From: Tectiglobus sp965223355
GTDB lineage: Bacteria > Pseudomonadota > Alphaproteobacteria > Rhizobiales > Hyphomicrobiaceae
Length of the DNA: 64,000 nt
Reading direction: 5' to 3'
Assembly: GCA_965223355.1 (NCBI GenBank)
Contig: CBDCWE010000003.1
Coordinates: forward strand, 4,898,001-4,962,000
Shown one piece after another: positions 33,678-43,295 of this stretch. Position 1 is the stretch's first letter. Each line of letters opens with the position of its first letter. A program made the translations under genes and the position numbers. The notes beneath the pieces are model-generated. The model did not search any database. It saw only the letters and a program-made list of their open reading frames with translations, and was not told the DNA's origin.

Positions 33678-34546
33678 TAAGTCTCGCGGTAGCGATCGAT
33701 AATCTCGCGCCATTTGAGGACGTCCTCGGCTGACGTCACCATCGCTGGCAAGCCGGCCATCGGCGTGATCGGCACCAACACCCGGTCGACGCCGAGTTGG
33801 GCGAGACCGGGAATGTCATCCGGGGACGGCGGCATGCCGATCGTGATCTCGAGGGCATCGGGATCGCGACCGCTCTCCCGCGCGGTCTGCCGGGCCAGCT
33901 CAAACAGCTCCGTCGGCACCCCGCGGGCCGGGAAAAACCCGTCGCCGAGCCGACCGGCACGCCGGGCTGCTGCCTTCGAATGACCGCCGACGATGATCGG
34001 CACATCCTTGTTGACCGGTTGCGGTCGACAATAGGCCTCTTTGAAGGCGACGAACTCGCCATCGTAACTCGGCGCATCGGAGCGCCACAGTTCGCGCATG
34101 GCATGGACATAATCGTCCGCGCGTTTGCCGCGGCGCGCGAACGGCACGCCGAGGGCGTTGAACTCCTCCTCGAGCCAGCCAACGCCGATGCCGAGCAGAA
34201 CGCGACCGCCGCTCATGTAATCCAGCGTCGCAACCTGCTTGGCCTTCACCACCGGGTTGTGCTGGGGCAGGATGATGACCCCGGTCGCCAACTTGATCCG
34301 GTGCGTTACCGCTGCAACGTACGTCATCCAGATGATCGGGTCCGGCAGCATGACCGCATCGTTGCCCTCGGCGATGCGACCGCTGGCGGCATAGGGATAA
34401 ACCGACTCATAACCGCCGGGAATGACCGTGTGCTCGACCGTCCAAAGCGACTCAAATCCTGCTTCCTCGCCGGCCTGGGCCAATTCGATGGCGCGCTGCG
34501 GATCGACATAGCGGCCGGTGTTACAATAGCGCAGTCCGAATTTCAT
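33677..34546 (-). CDS. LLM-class (luciferase-like, F420/flavin-dependent) oxidoreductase
   Basis: A 289-residue TIM-barrel oxidoreductase of the bacterial luciferase superfamily, TIGR03619-like subgroup. Characteristic pieces are GFESLWTVEHTVIP, the HRIKLATGVIILPQHNPVVKAKQVATLDYMSGGR segment (positions about 95-130), GIGVGWLEEEF and PIIVGGHSKAAARRAGRLGDGFFP. GGAGG precedes the ATG. Cofactor (F420 or FMN) and substrate cannot be told from sequence. Confidence 0.9.
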   Translation of the reverse strand: MKFGLRYCNTGRYVDPQRAIELAQAGEEAGFESLWTVEHTVIPGGYESVYPYAASGRIAEGNDAVMLPDPIIWMTYVAAVTHRIKLATGVIILPQHNPVVKAKQVATLDYMSGGRVLLGIGVGWLEEEFNALGVPFARRGKRADDYVHAMRELWRSDAPSYDGEFVAFKEAYCRPQPVNKDVPIIVGGHSKAAARRAGRLGDGFFPARGVPTELFELARQTARESGRDPDALEITIGMPPSPDDIPGLAQLGVDRVLVPITPMAGLPAMVTSAEDVLKWREIIDRYRET

Positions 34547-34729
34547 GCCTCATATCCTCCAGAGCATCGCCCACCAGCATCTATTCGGATCAACAACCGC
34601 GAAGCAAGCATCATGGTGATGAGTTCCGACTTGCAGGATGCGCGGTAAGTGGGCGATGCTTCGCTGGCATGCGAGCGAGCAACAGATCCGGCCCGCCGCC
34701 ATCGCTACGCCAACGACGGAGAACGATCC

Positions 34730-35608
34730 ATGAGCAATGACAACGAATACGTGCCGCCAAAGGTTTGGACGTGGCAATCGCAGAACGGCGGCGCGTTCGC
34801 CAATATCAACCGGCCGATCGCCGGTGCGACGCATGACCACGACTTGCCGCGCGGCAAACACCCGCTGCAACTCTATTCGCTGGCAACGCCCAATGGCGTC
34901 AAAGTCACGGTGATGCTGGAGGAACTGCTTGCCGCCGGACACGCCGGCGCCGAGTACGATGCCTATGTGATCAACATTCGCGACGGCGAGCAGTTCGCCA
35001 GCGGCTTTGTTGCCATCAATCCGAATTCCAAGATCCCGGCGCTGATGGATTATTCAACGCCACAGCCGACGCGGGTGTTCGAATCGGGTGCAATCCTGCT
35101 GTACCTGGCCGAAAAGTTCGACGGCGCCTTTTTGCCCGCCAACCCGGCCGCCAAGCCCGAGTGCCTGTCCTGGCTGTTTTGGCAGATGGGCAGCGCGCCC
35201 TATCTCGGCGGCGGCTTTGGCCATTTCTACAAATACGCACCAATGAACATTGAATACTGCATCGATCGCTTCACCATGGAGGTCAAGCGCCAGCTCGACG
35301 TGCTCGACCGCCATCTGGCCGATAACCGGTTCATGTGTGCGCACGACTATACCATCGCCGACATGGCGATCTGGCCCTGGTATGGCGCCGTCGTCGCAAA
35401 CACCGTCTATGAGGCTGCCGAGTTTCTCGATGCAGCCTCCTACCGCCACGTCAATCGCTGGGCCAAGGAGATTGCGGCGCGGCCGGCCGTCAAACGCGGG
35501 CGCATGGTCAACCGCATTTCGGGCCCGCTTGAAAAACAATTGCGTGAGCGCCATGACGCCAGCGACTTCGAGAACCGCACCCAGGACAAACTCGAGGCCG
35601 CGGAGTAG
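34730..35608 (+). CDS. yghU: YghU-type glutathione S-transferase / disulfide-bond oxidoreductase
   Basis: A 292-residue protein starting MSNDNEYVPPKVW after a GGAG site. It matches the YghU branch of GSTs: an N-terminal extension KVWTWQSQNGGAFANINRPIAG, then thioredoxin-like domain HPLQLYSLATPNGVKVTVMLEE and SGAILLYLAEKF, then the helical domain with HDYTIADMAIWPWYG. The family binds two glutathiones and reduces organic peroxides or mixed disulfides. It is divergent from the LLM gene, suggesting linked stress or detoxification roles. Confidence 0.93.
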   Translation: MSNDNEYVPPKVWTWQSQNGGAFANINRPIAGATHDHDLPRGKHPLQLYSLATPNGVKVTVMLEELLAAGHAGAEYDAYVINIRDGEQFASGFVAINPNSKIPALMDYSTPQPTRVFESGAILLYLAEKFDGAFLPANPAAKPECLSWLFWQMGSAPYLGGGFGHFYKYAPMNIEYCIDRFTMEVKRQLDVLDRHLADNRFMCAHDYTIADMAIWPWYGAVVANTVYEAAEFLDAASYRHVNRWAKEIAARPAVKRGRMVNRISGPLEKQLRERHDASDFENRTQDKLEAAE

Positions 35609-35732
35609 TTCGGTCTGTCAGGACCAATCCACAGGCCACATCGCCACGCGCCCGGCCGCGCCTGGTGAGCGCTCAAACCACGCTCGGTGACAAGCCGCCC
35701 GGCACCAACCCCTATCCGAAGGGAAATTTGCA

Positions 35733-36527
35733 ATGGCCGTCCTCGAAACCGAAACCCATGGCCAGATCCTGATCCTGCGCATGAACCGGCCGCAGCGGCT
35801 CAACGCTCTCAACACCGAGCTGCGCCAGAGCCTGGCCGAAACGTGGACCATGTTCCGCGACAGTCCGGACCTGGAAGTTGCGATCCTGACCGGAACGGGG
35901 CGTGGGTTTTGCGCGGGCGAGGACATGAAGGAAACGCTCGACCATGGCACGCCGGGCGGCAAGAAGCTCGCCATCGAGGACCCATTTCGCACCGGCAACG
36001 TGGCAAAGCCAGTGATCGCTGCAATCAACGGCTTTGCCATGGGCGGCGGCTTCATGCTGGTCGAGGCCACCGATTTGCGGGTCGCCGTTCCGGGCGCGAT
36101 TTTCGAGATCAGTGAGGCCAAGCGCTGGCTGCTCGGCGGCTACAATCACGGCCATATCGCCAATCTGCCCTATCCGATCGCGATGGAGATGGCGCTCGGC
36201 TTTCGTTTTACGGCTGAACGCTTCTACGAACTGGGCTTTATCAATCGGCTTGCCGCGCCGGACGCGCTGATCCCGACCGCGATCGAAATGGCCGAACACC
36301 TGCTCACCCTGCCGCCGGCCGCGCGCGTCAATACCGTGCACATGATGCGCCAGATGCGCCCGACCGTGGCACCACCAATGCAGACCCTCGCCGCCGCGCT
36401 GCACGAGCACGGTGCGAAATCCGATTTGATGGAGTCGCGCGCGGCCTTCGCCGAGCGGCGCAAACCCCAGTTCAAAGGCTGGGATGATCCGGCGGATCGA
36501 TATCGACTGCCGAAAACCGAGGACTGA
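35733..36527 (+). CDS. Enoyl-CoA hydratase/isomerase (crotonase family)
   Basis: A 264-residue crotonase with the oxyanion-hole segments GRGFCAGEDMKE and INGFAMGGGFMLVEATDLRVA. The first catalytic Glu position of true hydratases reads near ISEAKRWLLGG. The start follows GAAGGGA. It probably acts on an acyl-CoA in a catabolic pathway; the substrate is unknown. It is convergent with the AraD-like gene with only six bases between stops. Confidence 0.9.
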   Translation: MAVLETETHGQILILRMNRPQRLNALNTELRQSLAETWTMFRDSPDLEVAILTGTGRGFCAGEDMKETLDHGTPGGKKLAIEDPFRTGNVAKPVIAAINGFAMGGGFMLVEATDLRVAVPGAIFEISEAKRWLLGGYNHGHIANLPYPIAMEMALGFRFTAERFYELGFINRLAAPDALIPTAIEMAEHLLTLPPAARVNTVHMMRQMRPTVAPPMQTLAAALHEHGAKSDLMESRAAFAERRKPQFKGWDDPADRYRLPKTED

Positions 36528-36533
36528 GCTGCG

Positions 36534-37448
36534 CTACTTGCCCCAACGCAGGGCGACGAGGTCGTAGTGCTTGGCGAGATTGAGAAGTCCTGCGCGCGTT
36601 GCCGGATCGAGTTGCGGCATCGGGTGGCGGACATGATCGGACTGGATGACGCCGCCGGCCATCATCACGGTCTTGCAGGCGCGCAGTCCGCACTGGCGGT
36701 TCTCGTAGTTGATCAGCGGTAAAATCTTGGCATAGGCCGCCGCCGCATCGGCGTAGCGGCCGCCAGCATGGGCCTCGACCACGGGCGTGACGAGATCGGG
36801 TAGCAGGGCGGACGTCATGGTGCCGGTTGCGCCGGCGTCGAGGTCGGCGAGCAACGTGATGCCCTCCTCGCCGTCGAACGGGCCTTCAATCGCCGCACCG
36901 CCCGCCGCGATGAGGCCGCGTAACTTGGCTGCCGCCTGCGGTGTTTCGATCTTGAAATAGGAAACGTGTTCGATTTCACGTGCCATTCTCGCAAGCAGTT
37001 CAACCGGCAGGTCAACCCCCGACAACGGCGCATCCTGGACCATCAGCGGCAGGCCGACATCGGACGCGCGCTGGAATTGCTCAAAGGTGCCGGCCGGTGA
37101 TCCTTTCAGGGCGGCGCCATGGTAGGGCGGCATGAGCATGATCATGGCGGCGCCCAGTTCTCTGGCGCGCGTGCAGCGTTCAACGACGATCTGGGTCGAG
37201 AAGTGCGAGCAGGTCACGATCACGGGGACACGGCCGGCGACGTGCTCGAGGCACAGCCGCATGAGCAGGTCGCGTTCATCGTCGGACAAGAGAAACTGCT
37301 CCGAATAGTTGGCGAGGATGCAAATGCCGTCGACGCCCTGATCGATCATGCAATCGAGTACCCGCCGCATGCCTTCGCCATCAAGCGCACCCTCGTCCGT
37401 GAACGGGGTTGGGGCGACCGGCCACACGCCGCGGTAAGGTCTGCTCAT
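36534..37448 (-). CDS. L-2-keto-3-deoxyarabonate dehydratase-like (DapA superfamily)
   Basis: A 304-residue TIM-barrel aldolase-type enzyme starting MSRPYRGVWPVAPTPF after GGAGG. The Schiff-base Lys is in HVSYFKIETPQAA. The usual DapA YNxPxRTG motif is replaced by VQDAPLSG, and GPFDGEEGITLLADLDAGATG and LPLINYENRQCG follow. This combination matches the Azospirillum AraD dehydratase as I recall it, which acts in the non-phosphorylative L-arabinose pathway. Subfamily assignment is from memory of that sequence; no other arabinose genes are visible here. Confidence 0.78.
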   Translation of the reverse strand: MSRPYRGVWPVAPTPFTDEGALDGEGMRRVLDCMIDQGVDGICILANYSEQFLLSDDERDLLMRLCLEHVAGRVPVIVTCSHFSTQIVVERCTRARELGAAMIMLMPPYHGAALKGSPAGTFEQFQRASDVGLPLMVQDAPLSGVDLPVELLARMAREIEHVSYFKIETPQAAAKLRGLIAAGGAAIEGPFDGEEGITLLADLDAGATGTMTSALLPDLVTPVVEAHAGGRYADAAAAYAKILPLINYENRQCGLRACKTVMMAGGVIQSDHVRHPMPQLDPATRAGLLNLAKHYDLVALRWGK

Positions 37449-37725
37449 CGGTTCCTCCGCACAATTGCTGGGGTGTGTCTGCCATAGGTCGCAGACAGGT
37501 AACAGGCAAAATGCTTGACCACGGGGCATTTGCCAACATGCTTGAACGGAACAGCTGGAGCCGCCGCGCCGTTCAATGCTATAGCGTTTCGGAGTGGGCG
37601 GGTGCCATCGCGCTCCGCCGCCGGCTGACATCGGCCGGCCGTCGGCCTGGTACGGGATGGTCCCAGTTCGGTCTCAACGGCTGTCATCGGTTGCGGGCCG
37701 TCGCAATGGCGAGGGTATCGGAATA

Positions 37726-38175
37726 ATGCATCGCGTCGGGATCATACCGTTTGACCTGTGCAATGGCGCGATACGGGTGCTGTTCGTAACATCGCGGACC
37801 CGGGGGCGGTGGATTTTGCCGAAAGGCAAACTCGAAACCGGTGAGCGCCACGTCGATGCATGCCATCGCGAAGGTTTCGAGGAAGCCGGTGTGCGCGGCC
37901 ACGTGCTGGAAGATTTTCCATCGACGGTTTTGATCGACCGGCTGACGGCCAACGGTCTCGAGAAGGTGCCGGTGACCTACTATCCCTATCTGGTCACCCA
38001 GCAACTGCCGGTCTGGCCGGAACAGGCGTTGCGCCGTCGGCAATGGTCCCCGCTCGAGGACGCCTTTGAGATGGCGCACCGCGACGACTACGCCGACCTG
38101 CTCCAGCAGTTTGACGCGCTCCGCGCTTGGATCCTCGACGCTGCAACTCGGCTCAGACACGACGCTCTGCCGTAA
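37726..38175 (+). CDS. Nudix hydrolase
   Basis: A 149-residue Nudix protein. The start MHRVGIIPFD follows GAGGG. The Nudix box spans residues 34-56 (GKLETGERHVDACHREGFEEAGV pattern Gx5Ex7REUxEExGU), complete with metal-binding Glu residues. It resembles the diphosphoinositol/diadenosine polyphosphate hydrolase group common in rhizobia (RWILPKGK before the box). Substrate unknown. Confidence 0.9.
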   Translation: MHRVGIIPFDLCNGAIRVLFVTSRTRGRWILPKGKLETGERHVDACHREGFEEAGVRGHVLEDFPSTVLIDRLTANGLEKVPVTYYPYLVTQQLPVWPEQALRRRQWSPLEDAFEMAHRDDYADLLQQFDALRAWILDAATRLRHDALP

Positions 38176-38192
38176 GCAAGCTCTGCGCCAGT

Positions 38193-38344
38193 GACGAGTT
38201 TCCAAAGGGCTGTGCGGTTTGGTCGGGTGACGCCTTAACTCAATCGCCGCGTTGCGGCGATCTTTGAGGGGCTTTCAGCCCCTCAAACTCCCCGACCAGG
38301 GGATCTATCCCCTGGACCCCAAACTTGTTCAGAGGTTCCCTGAG
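38193..38344. repeat. Multi-hairpin intergenic repeat, copy R5
   Basis: Same orientation as R4, with degenerate AAAGGGC and TTAAGGGC stems but intact ATCGCCGC, GAGGGGC and CCAGGGG stems. It fills the space between the convergent Nudix and hlyD-type genes and is directly followed by the single hairpin remnant of the other repeat family. Confidence 0.82.
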
Positions 38345-38345
38345 G

Positions 38346-38399
38346 GACCTGCCTTTATTCGGGATCGGAACGATCCCGAATAAAGGCACGAAGCTCTAA
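38346..38399. repeat. CTAG-type repeat remnant E (single hairpin)
   Basis: Only the CTGCCTTTATTCGG hairpin of the two-hairpin family is present. Read on the minus strand it starts TAGAGC, and that TAG is the stop codon of the hlyD-type gene. Confidence 0.78.
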
Positions 38400-39751
38400 T
38401 CCTCACGGAACGCGCGGCTGAACTGATCGGTAATCGGCTTTGCGATGTAGGAGAACGCTGTGCGCGTACCGGTCGACACGAAGATCTCCACCGGCATCCC
38501 CGGCAGCAGCTTGAGATCCTTGAGAGCCGTTCTGGCATCTGCATGAAGCTCGATCCGGCCGAGGTAAAACTGCTGCGACGTCTTCGGGTCGGTTGACACA
38601 TCGGCTGAAACCTGGATCACGCGGCCGCCCACTTGCGGTGTCGTGCGCTGATTGAACGCTGAAAATCGGAGCCGCGCTTCGCGGCCAACGATAATCTGGT
38701 CGATATCGACCGGTGCAAACCGTCCCTCGACAATCAATCGCTCATTGTCCGGTACGATCACCATGACCGTTTCCGCCGACGTCACGACGCCGCCGATGGT
38801 ATGGACGGCAAGTTCGTGGACGATGCCGGTTTGCGGCGCAAACAGCTTCGTGCGCTTCAATTTGTCGGCCGCTGCCAACTCTCTTTCGACCAGCTCCGCG
38901 ATTTTCGCCTCGGTATTGCGCAGATCACGTTGCGCCTCAAGTTTCGCCGCCTGCGCGATCGACAAAATTTGCACGCGAACTTCGCTGATCTTGCCCTTCG
39001 TGCGCGCAATCTGGGCGACCAGCCCGCCCAACTCGCCGCTCAGGCGCTTGGCCTCACGCTGCAACGAATAAAGGCGCGTTATTGACGTCAGCTTCTTCTC
39101 GAACAATTTCGACAGCTGTTCGAGTTCCATCCGAATGATCGAAAGCTGGCCTTCCTTGGCGGATTTCTGCGCCTTGATGCCGGCGATTTCCTCCTCCATC
39201 TGCCCGACCTGAAGCTCAAGTTGCCGGATCTGACCGGCCAGGTTGTCGCGCCCGACCTGAAACAGGCGGCGTTCGCCCCGTGCAATTAACCGGGCCTGCT
39301 CGCTTTGTTGTTCAAAGCCCTCCGGCAGCCGCATCTGGCCGGCATCGCTGACCTCGGCAGCAAGCCGTGCCTTCCGCGCCGTCAGCTCCAGAAGTTGTCC
39401 GCGAACAACGCCCAGTTCAGCACGGATCTGAGTGTCGTCGAGTTCAATCAAAACATCGCCGGCATCAACCGTGTCGCCGTTCTTGATGTTGATGGTGGCG
39501 ACAATGCCGCCGTCGCGGTGCTGGACCTTCTTGACATTCCTATCGACAACAACCTTGCCGGGCGCCATTACCGCACCAGTGAGCTGCGCAGTGGTCGCCC
39601 ATGCACCGATCCCGATCGTCAGCGCTGCGATGACCGCTGCACCGAATATCACCCTGCTGGCGATCCTGAGCTGCGCATCTGCCCGACGCTCAGGAGCTTT
39701 GGCCGGTTCCGGGAGCCGGCTTAGGATCTGCTCTCGGGTCTGCTCTTGCAT
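38396..39751 (-). CDS. HlyD-family type I secretion periplasmic adaptor
   Basis: A 451-residue membrane-fusion protein linking an ABC exporter to a TolC-type channel. It has a short cytoplasmic N-terminus, one membrane helix at about 34-54 (VIFGAAVIAALTIGIGAW), a lipoyl half-motif (VQHRDGGIVATINIKNGDTV), a long coiled-coil hairpin at about 110-320, then a beta-barrel (VEGRFAPVDIDQIIVG) and the C-terminal LKLLPGMPVEIFV signature of the PrtE/HlyD group. It follows the ABC exporter gene by 153 bases in the same direction. No substrate gene is adjacent; the giant repeat protein at 9.7-16.5 kb is a candidate cargo. Confidence 0.94.
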   Translation of the reverse strand: MQEQTREQILSRLPEPAKAPERRADAQLRIASRVIFGAAVIAALTIGIGAWATTAQLTGAVMAPGKVVVDRNVKKVQHRDGGIVATINIKNGDTVDAGDVLIELDDTQIRAELGVVRGQLLELTARKARLAAEVSDAGQMRLPEGFEQQSEQARLIARGERRLFQVGRDNLAGQIRQLELQVGQMEEEIAGIKAQKSAKEGQLSIIRMELEQLSKLFEKKLTSITRLYSLQREAKRLSGELGGLVAQIARTKGKISEVRVQILSIAQAAKLEAQRDLRNTEAKIAELVERELAAADKLKRTKLFAPQTGIVHELAVHTIGGVVTSAETVMVIVPDNERLIVEGRFAPVDIDQIIVGREARLRFSAFNQRTTPQVGGRVIQVSADVSTDPKTSQQFYLGRIELHADARTALKDLKLLPGMPVEIFVSTGTRTAFSYIAKPITDQFSRAFRED

Positions 39752-39904
39752 ACCGCGCTTACCTCATGGAACCTTTCGGACTTGGCGCAAACCGTCGCGT
39801 TCGCCATCGATCTCGTAGTTCTGGTGCACCGAACCGTCGGATCAGAGATCCTGCCGCCGGGCCGTACCCATTGACAATGACAATGCCACTGCCGCACCTC
39901 GCCG

Positions 39905-41680
39905 CTACGCCGCCGGTGCCGAACCGGAACGCCGCGGCTGGCCCGTCCGCGCCGTCGCGTGGTGCGGTGTTGATGTTGCAGCATTCAAGCTGCCGACAAT
40001 TTCATCCTTCGGCCCGAACGCGACCAGGCGACCACTCTTGATCACACCCACCAGATCGCACGCCGCGATCGCTGACGGCCGGTGTGCCACGACGATGACA
40101 ATGCCGCCACGCGCCTTAACAGCCTCGATTGCGGCATTGAGCGCCGTTTCGCCTTCGAAATCGAGATTGGAATTGGGTTCGTCCAGCACCACCAGGAAGG
40201 GGTCGTCATAAAGCGCCCGCGCGAGAGCGATCCGTTGCCGCTGACCGGCCGAAAGGGATGCCCCTTGCGGTCCCAGTTCGCTTTGATAACCATCTGGCAG
40301 CCGTACGATCATTTCGTGGACATCTGCCGCACGGGCAGCAGCCAGGATCTTGTCGCCGTCAGGTAGCGGATCAAGCCGACAGATGTTGTCCGCGATCGTT
40401 GCATCAAATAGCGCCACGTCCTGCGGAAGATAGCCGATGTGCTGGCCGATCGCGTCAGCGTCCCACTGCATCATGTCGGCATCATCAAGACGCACATGCC
40501 CGCGCACCAGCGGCCACACGCCCGTAATCGCGCGCACCAAAGTCGACTTGCCGCCGCCCGACGGGCCGATCAGGCCGAGCGCCTGGCCGGCTTTGAGCTC
40601 GAACCCGACATCCGCAAGCACGACCTCGCCGCGGCCTGGCGCAGCCACCGCTATCGCTTCGACCTTCAGGCTGTCCTTCGGCTCCGGCAGTTGCACCTGC
40701 CGCGCTTCGTCGTCCGTAGCGTTCAGTGTTTCGCAGAGCCGCGCGTAACTGCGCCGGGCAGCGACCAGGCCTTTCCATTGACCAATCGCCAGATCGACCG
40801 GCGCCAGCGCCCGTGCCGCAGCGACCGAGGCAGCAATGATCGCCCCGGCCGTCAGCTCACCTTGAATGACGAAGAATGCGCCGAGACCGAGCACTGCCGA
40901 TTGCAACATCATGCGCAGGACCTTTGCCACGCCGCCGAGCGAGCCGGCCACGTCGCTGGTCATCGTCTGCAGCTGGAGATGCTCTTCATTGAGCTTCTCG
41001 AACCTTGCGATCGCCCGCCCGGCAAAACCCATGGCCCGGATGACCTCGGCGTTCCGGGTATGGGTGTCTGCCATGTTCGAGCGCATCACTTCGGCGCGAT
41101 GGGTTGTGCGGGCCTTGTCCCTTGTCAGCAGTTCGGTGATCAGCGTCAAGGCTGCCAGCACAACGCCGCCAACGATCGCGAGAATCCCGAGCCACGGGTG
41201 CAGAAAGTAAACGAACGCGACGTACAGCGGTATCCATGGCAGGTCAAACAGCGCGTGCGGCCCTTGCCCGGACATAAACTGGCGAATGGTATCGACATCA
41301 CGCCCGCGATCCTTCGCTTCTGCCGTCGAATAGCCGTAGCGCGGCATATCGATTGTTACCTTGTGCGCCAGCGGTGCCACCTTGGCATCGAACTGCGCGC
41401 CCAATCGCAGCAGGATTTGCGACCGCGTAATGTCCAGCAGGCCGTAGCAGAAATAGAGGCCGATCGCGAGCAGCGACAGGGCGAGCAGCGTCGGCACACT
41501 CTGACTGGTCAATGCGCGATCATAAATCTGCAGCATATAGATTGCACCGGTCAGTGCCAGCAGGTTCAGGACACCTGAAAGAACAAACAAAAAGCCGGCG
41601 GTCGCGCGCAGATGCGACAGACAATCCGTGGGCGAAACCCGATTTGGCGTGCCGCTGATCGTCGTCCGGCTCCTTTTCAT
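39905..41680 (-). CDS. Type I secretion ABC exporter (PrtD-type permease/ATPase)
   Basis: A 591-residue fused permease and ATPase starting after GGGAG. The N-terminal half carries about six membrane helices (LFVLSGVLNLLALTGAIYML onward). The ATPase has Walker A GPSGGGKST at about 372, signature LSAGQRQRIALARAL, Walker B FLVVLDEPNSNLD at about 493 and the H-loop VVAHRPS. It lacks an N-terminal C39-type domain, as in PrtD/AprD-like exporters of proteases and RTX-like adhesins. It forms an operon with the downstream adaptor gene; the outer-membrane partner is not adjacent and may be the TolC-like lipoprotein at 4.9 kb. Confidence 0.95.
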   Translation of the reverse strand: MKRSRTTISGTPNRVSPTDCLSHLRATAGFLFVLSGVLNLLALTGAIYMLQIYDRALTSQSVPTLLALSLLAIGLYFCYGLLDITRSQILLRLGAQFDAKVAPLAHKVTIDMPRYGYSTAEAKDRGRDVDTIRQFMSGQGPHALFDLPWIPLYVAFVYFLHPWLGILAIVGGVVLAALTLITELLTRDKARTTHRAEVMRSNMADTHTRNAEVIRAMGFAGRAIARFEKLNEEHLQLQTMTSDVAGSLGGVAKVLRMMLQSAVLGLGAFFVIQGELTAGAIIAASVAAARALAPVDLAIGQWKGLVAARRSYARLCETLNATDDEARQVQLPEPKDSLKVEAIAVAAPGRGEVVLADVGFELKAGQALGLIGPSGGGKSTLVRAITGVWPLVRGHVRLDDADMMQWDADAIGQHIGYLPQDVALFDATIADNICRLDPLPDGDKILAAARAADVHEMIVRLPDGYQSELGPQGASLSAGQRQRIALARALYDDPFLVVLDEPNSNLDFEGETALNAAIEAVKARGGIVIVVAHRPSAIAACDLVGVIKSGRLVAFGPKDEIVGSLNAATSTPHHATARTGQPRRSGSAPAA

Positions 41681-42227
41681 TATTGGTCTCCCAGAACGCG
41701 TTACAGGATTTGGCTTCCAATTTGTTCTAATTTACGTTGATCGTTGCCACGGGCAAAGGCTTTGTTCCCCTGGAAGCTGGGAATTCGAGGTCTCCGGCAC
41801 CGCGTCCCATCAAGTCCCGAAGTCAGATCGGTCGAGACTGGTCATCGCACGCCCTCGCCCCCCGCCGTCGTTCCCCGCCCTCGAATTGCAAAATCGGTCC
41901 GCAAAATAGGCCTGCAAAATCGGTGCCATCGATGTCGTCCACGTCATCCGCGATCAACAGATCCTCGCCATCCGTGCCCTGTGGCCGGGTTGTAAGGCCT
42001 GAAAGACCTAACTTAATCGTTGCTGTGCGGCGAACCATGCGGCGCTTTCAGCCTCGTAAACACCTCGATAGGGGGGTCATCCCCTCGACCCCGAACCGCG
42101 TCGGAGGCGCCCTCGGTCCGATCCCGCCGGCACCACTTGCAGCACACCACCCGATAGCCCATTCTATAGGGCGAATTCACCGCGCGGCGCGGTGCAACTA
42201 ACAACAGAATTGTGTGGGCTTTCCGAC
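41681..42227. other. Divergent intergenic region between the exporter and moaA
   Basis: About 550 bases. The right part (41992-42116) is a worn copy of the multi-hairpin repeat. I see no gene; short frames on both strands have no domains or good starts. Promoters for both flanking genes should be here. Confidence 0.5.
41992..42116. repeat. Multi-hairpin intergenic repeat, degenerate copy R6
   Basis: Recognisable from CTTAATCG, GCGGCG, GCTTTCAGCC and GGGTCATCCCCTCGACCCCGAACC in the same order as R4 and R5, but most stems are mispaired. It is the only copy lying between divergent genes rather than at a 3' end. Confidence 0.6.
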
Positions 42228-43295
42228 ATGAACACCCGAGCCTTGCCCCCAGCCTTGCCCCAAGCCTTGCCGGAGACGCAGTTGGCGCAGACGCAGCCGG
42301 CCGAAATGATCGATCCGTTTGGCCGTCACGTTAGCTATCTGCGTGTCTCGGTGACCGACCGGTGCGATTTTCGCTGCGTTTACTGCATGGCCGAGAACAT
42401 GACGTTCCTGCCCAAGCGCGACCTGCTGACGCTTGAGGAATTGGACCGGGTGTGTACGGCGTTCGTGGACAAGGGCGTGCGCAAACTGCGCATTACCGGC
42501 GGCGAGCCGCTCGTGCGGCGCAATGTCATGCAGCTGTTCCGCGATCTTGGCCGCCATCTCGCGACCGGCGCCCTCGACGAGCTCACGGTCACAACCAACG
42601 GCAGCCAGCTCACCAAATACGCCGACGAGCTGTTCGACTGCGGCGTGCGCCGCATCAACGTGTCGATCGACACGCTTGATCACGCCAAGTTCAAACAGAT
42701 CACCCGGTGGGGAGATCTGACCAAAGTCCTGGATGGTCTCGAAGCAGCCAGGCGCGCCGGCCTGCAGATCAAAATCAACGCCGTTGCCCTCAAGGGTGTC
42801 AACGACACCGAGATCGACGACCTCATCCGGTTTGCCCATGGCCAGGGTTTCGACCTGACGCTGATCGAGACCATGCCGATGGGTGACATCGATGGCGACC
42901 GGACCGATCAGTACCTGCCGCTGTCGATGGTCCGCGCCGACCTCGACGAACGCTGGACGCTGGTGGACATTGCCTACAAGACCGGCGGCCCGGCCCGCTA
43001 TGTCGAAATCCGGGAGACCGGCGGCCGGTTGGGCTTCATCACGCCGATGACCCACAATTTCTGCGAGAGCTGTAACCGCGTCCGGCTCACCTGCACTGGT
43101 ACGCTTTACATGTGCCTCGGCCAGAACGACGCTGCCGACCTCAGAACACCGTTGCGCACCAGCCCTGACCAGGACGCCCTTTATGCGGCCATCGATGAAG
43201 CGATCGCTCGCAAACCCAAAGGTCACGATTTCATTATCGATCGGCGCACCAAGCGCCCTGCCGTACCACGCCATATGAGCGTCACGGGTGGCTGA
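42228..43295 (+). CDS. moaA: GTP 3',8-cyclase (molybdenum cofactor biosynthesis)
   Basis: MoaA is a radical-SAM enzyme that starts molybdopterin synthesis from GTP. With the start MNTRALPP the protein has 355 residues. The radical-SAM cluster is CDFRCVYC (C46, C50, C53). The second cluster motif CESCNRVRLTCTG...C is in the C-terminal part, and the protein ends with the essential GG (VTGG). The N-terminus carries an Ala/Pro/Gln-rich extension with an imperfect CCTTGCCCC repeat. moaC and other moa genes are not adjacent. Confidence 0.96.
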   Translation: MNTRALPPALPQALPETQLAQTQPAEMIDPFGRHVSYLRVSVTDRCDFRCVYCMAENMTFLPKRDLLTLEELDRVCTAFVDKGVRKLRITGGEPLVRRNVMQLFRDLGRHLATGALDELTVTTNGSQLTKYADELFDCGVRRINVSIDTLDHAKFKQITRWGDLTKVLDGLEAARRAGLQIKINAVALKGVNDTEIDDLIRFAHGQGFDLTLIETMPMGDIDGDRTDQYLPLSMVRADLDERWTLVDIAYKTGGPARYVEIRETGGRLGFITPMTHNFCESCNRVRLTCTGTLYMCLGQNDAADLRTPLRTSPDQDALYAAIDEAIARKPKGHDFIIDRRTKRPAVPRHMSVTGG

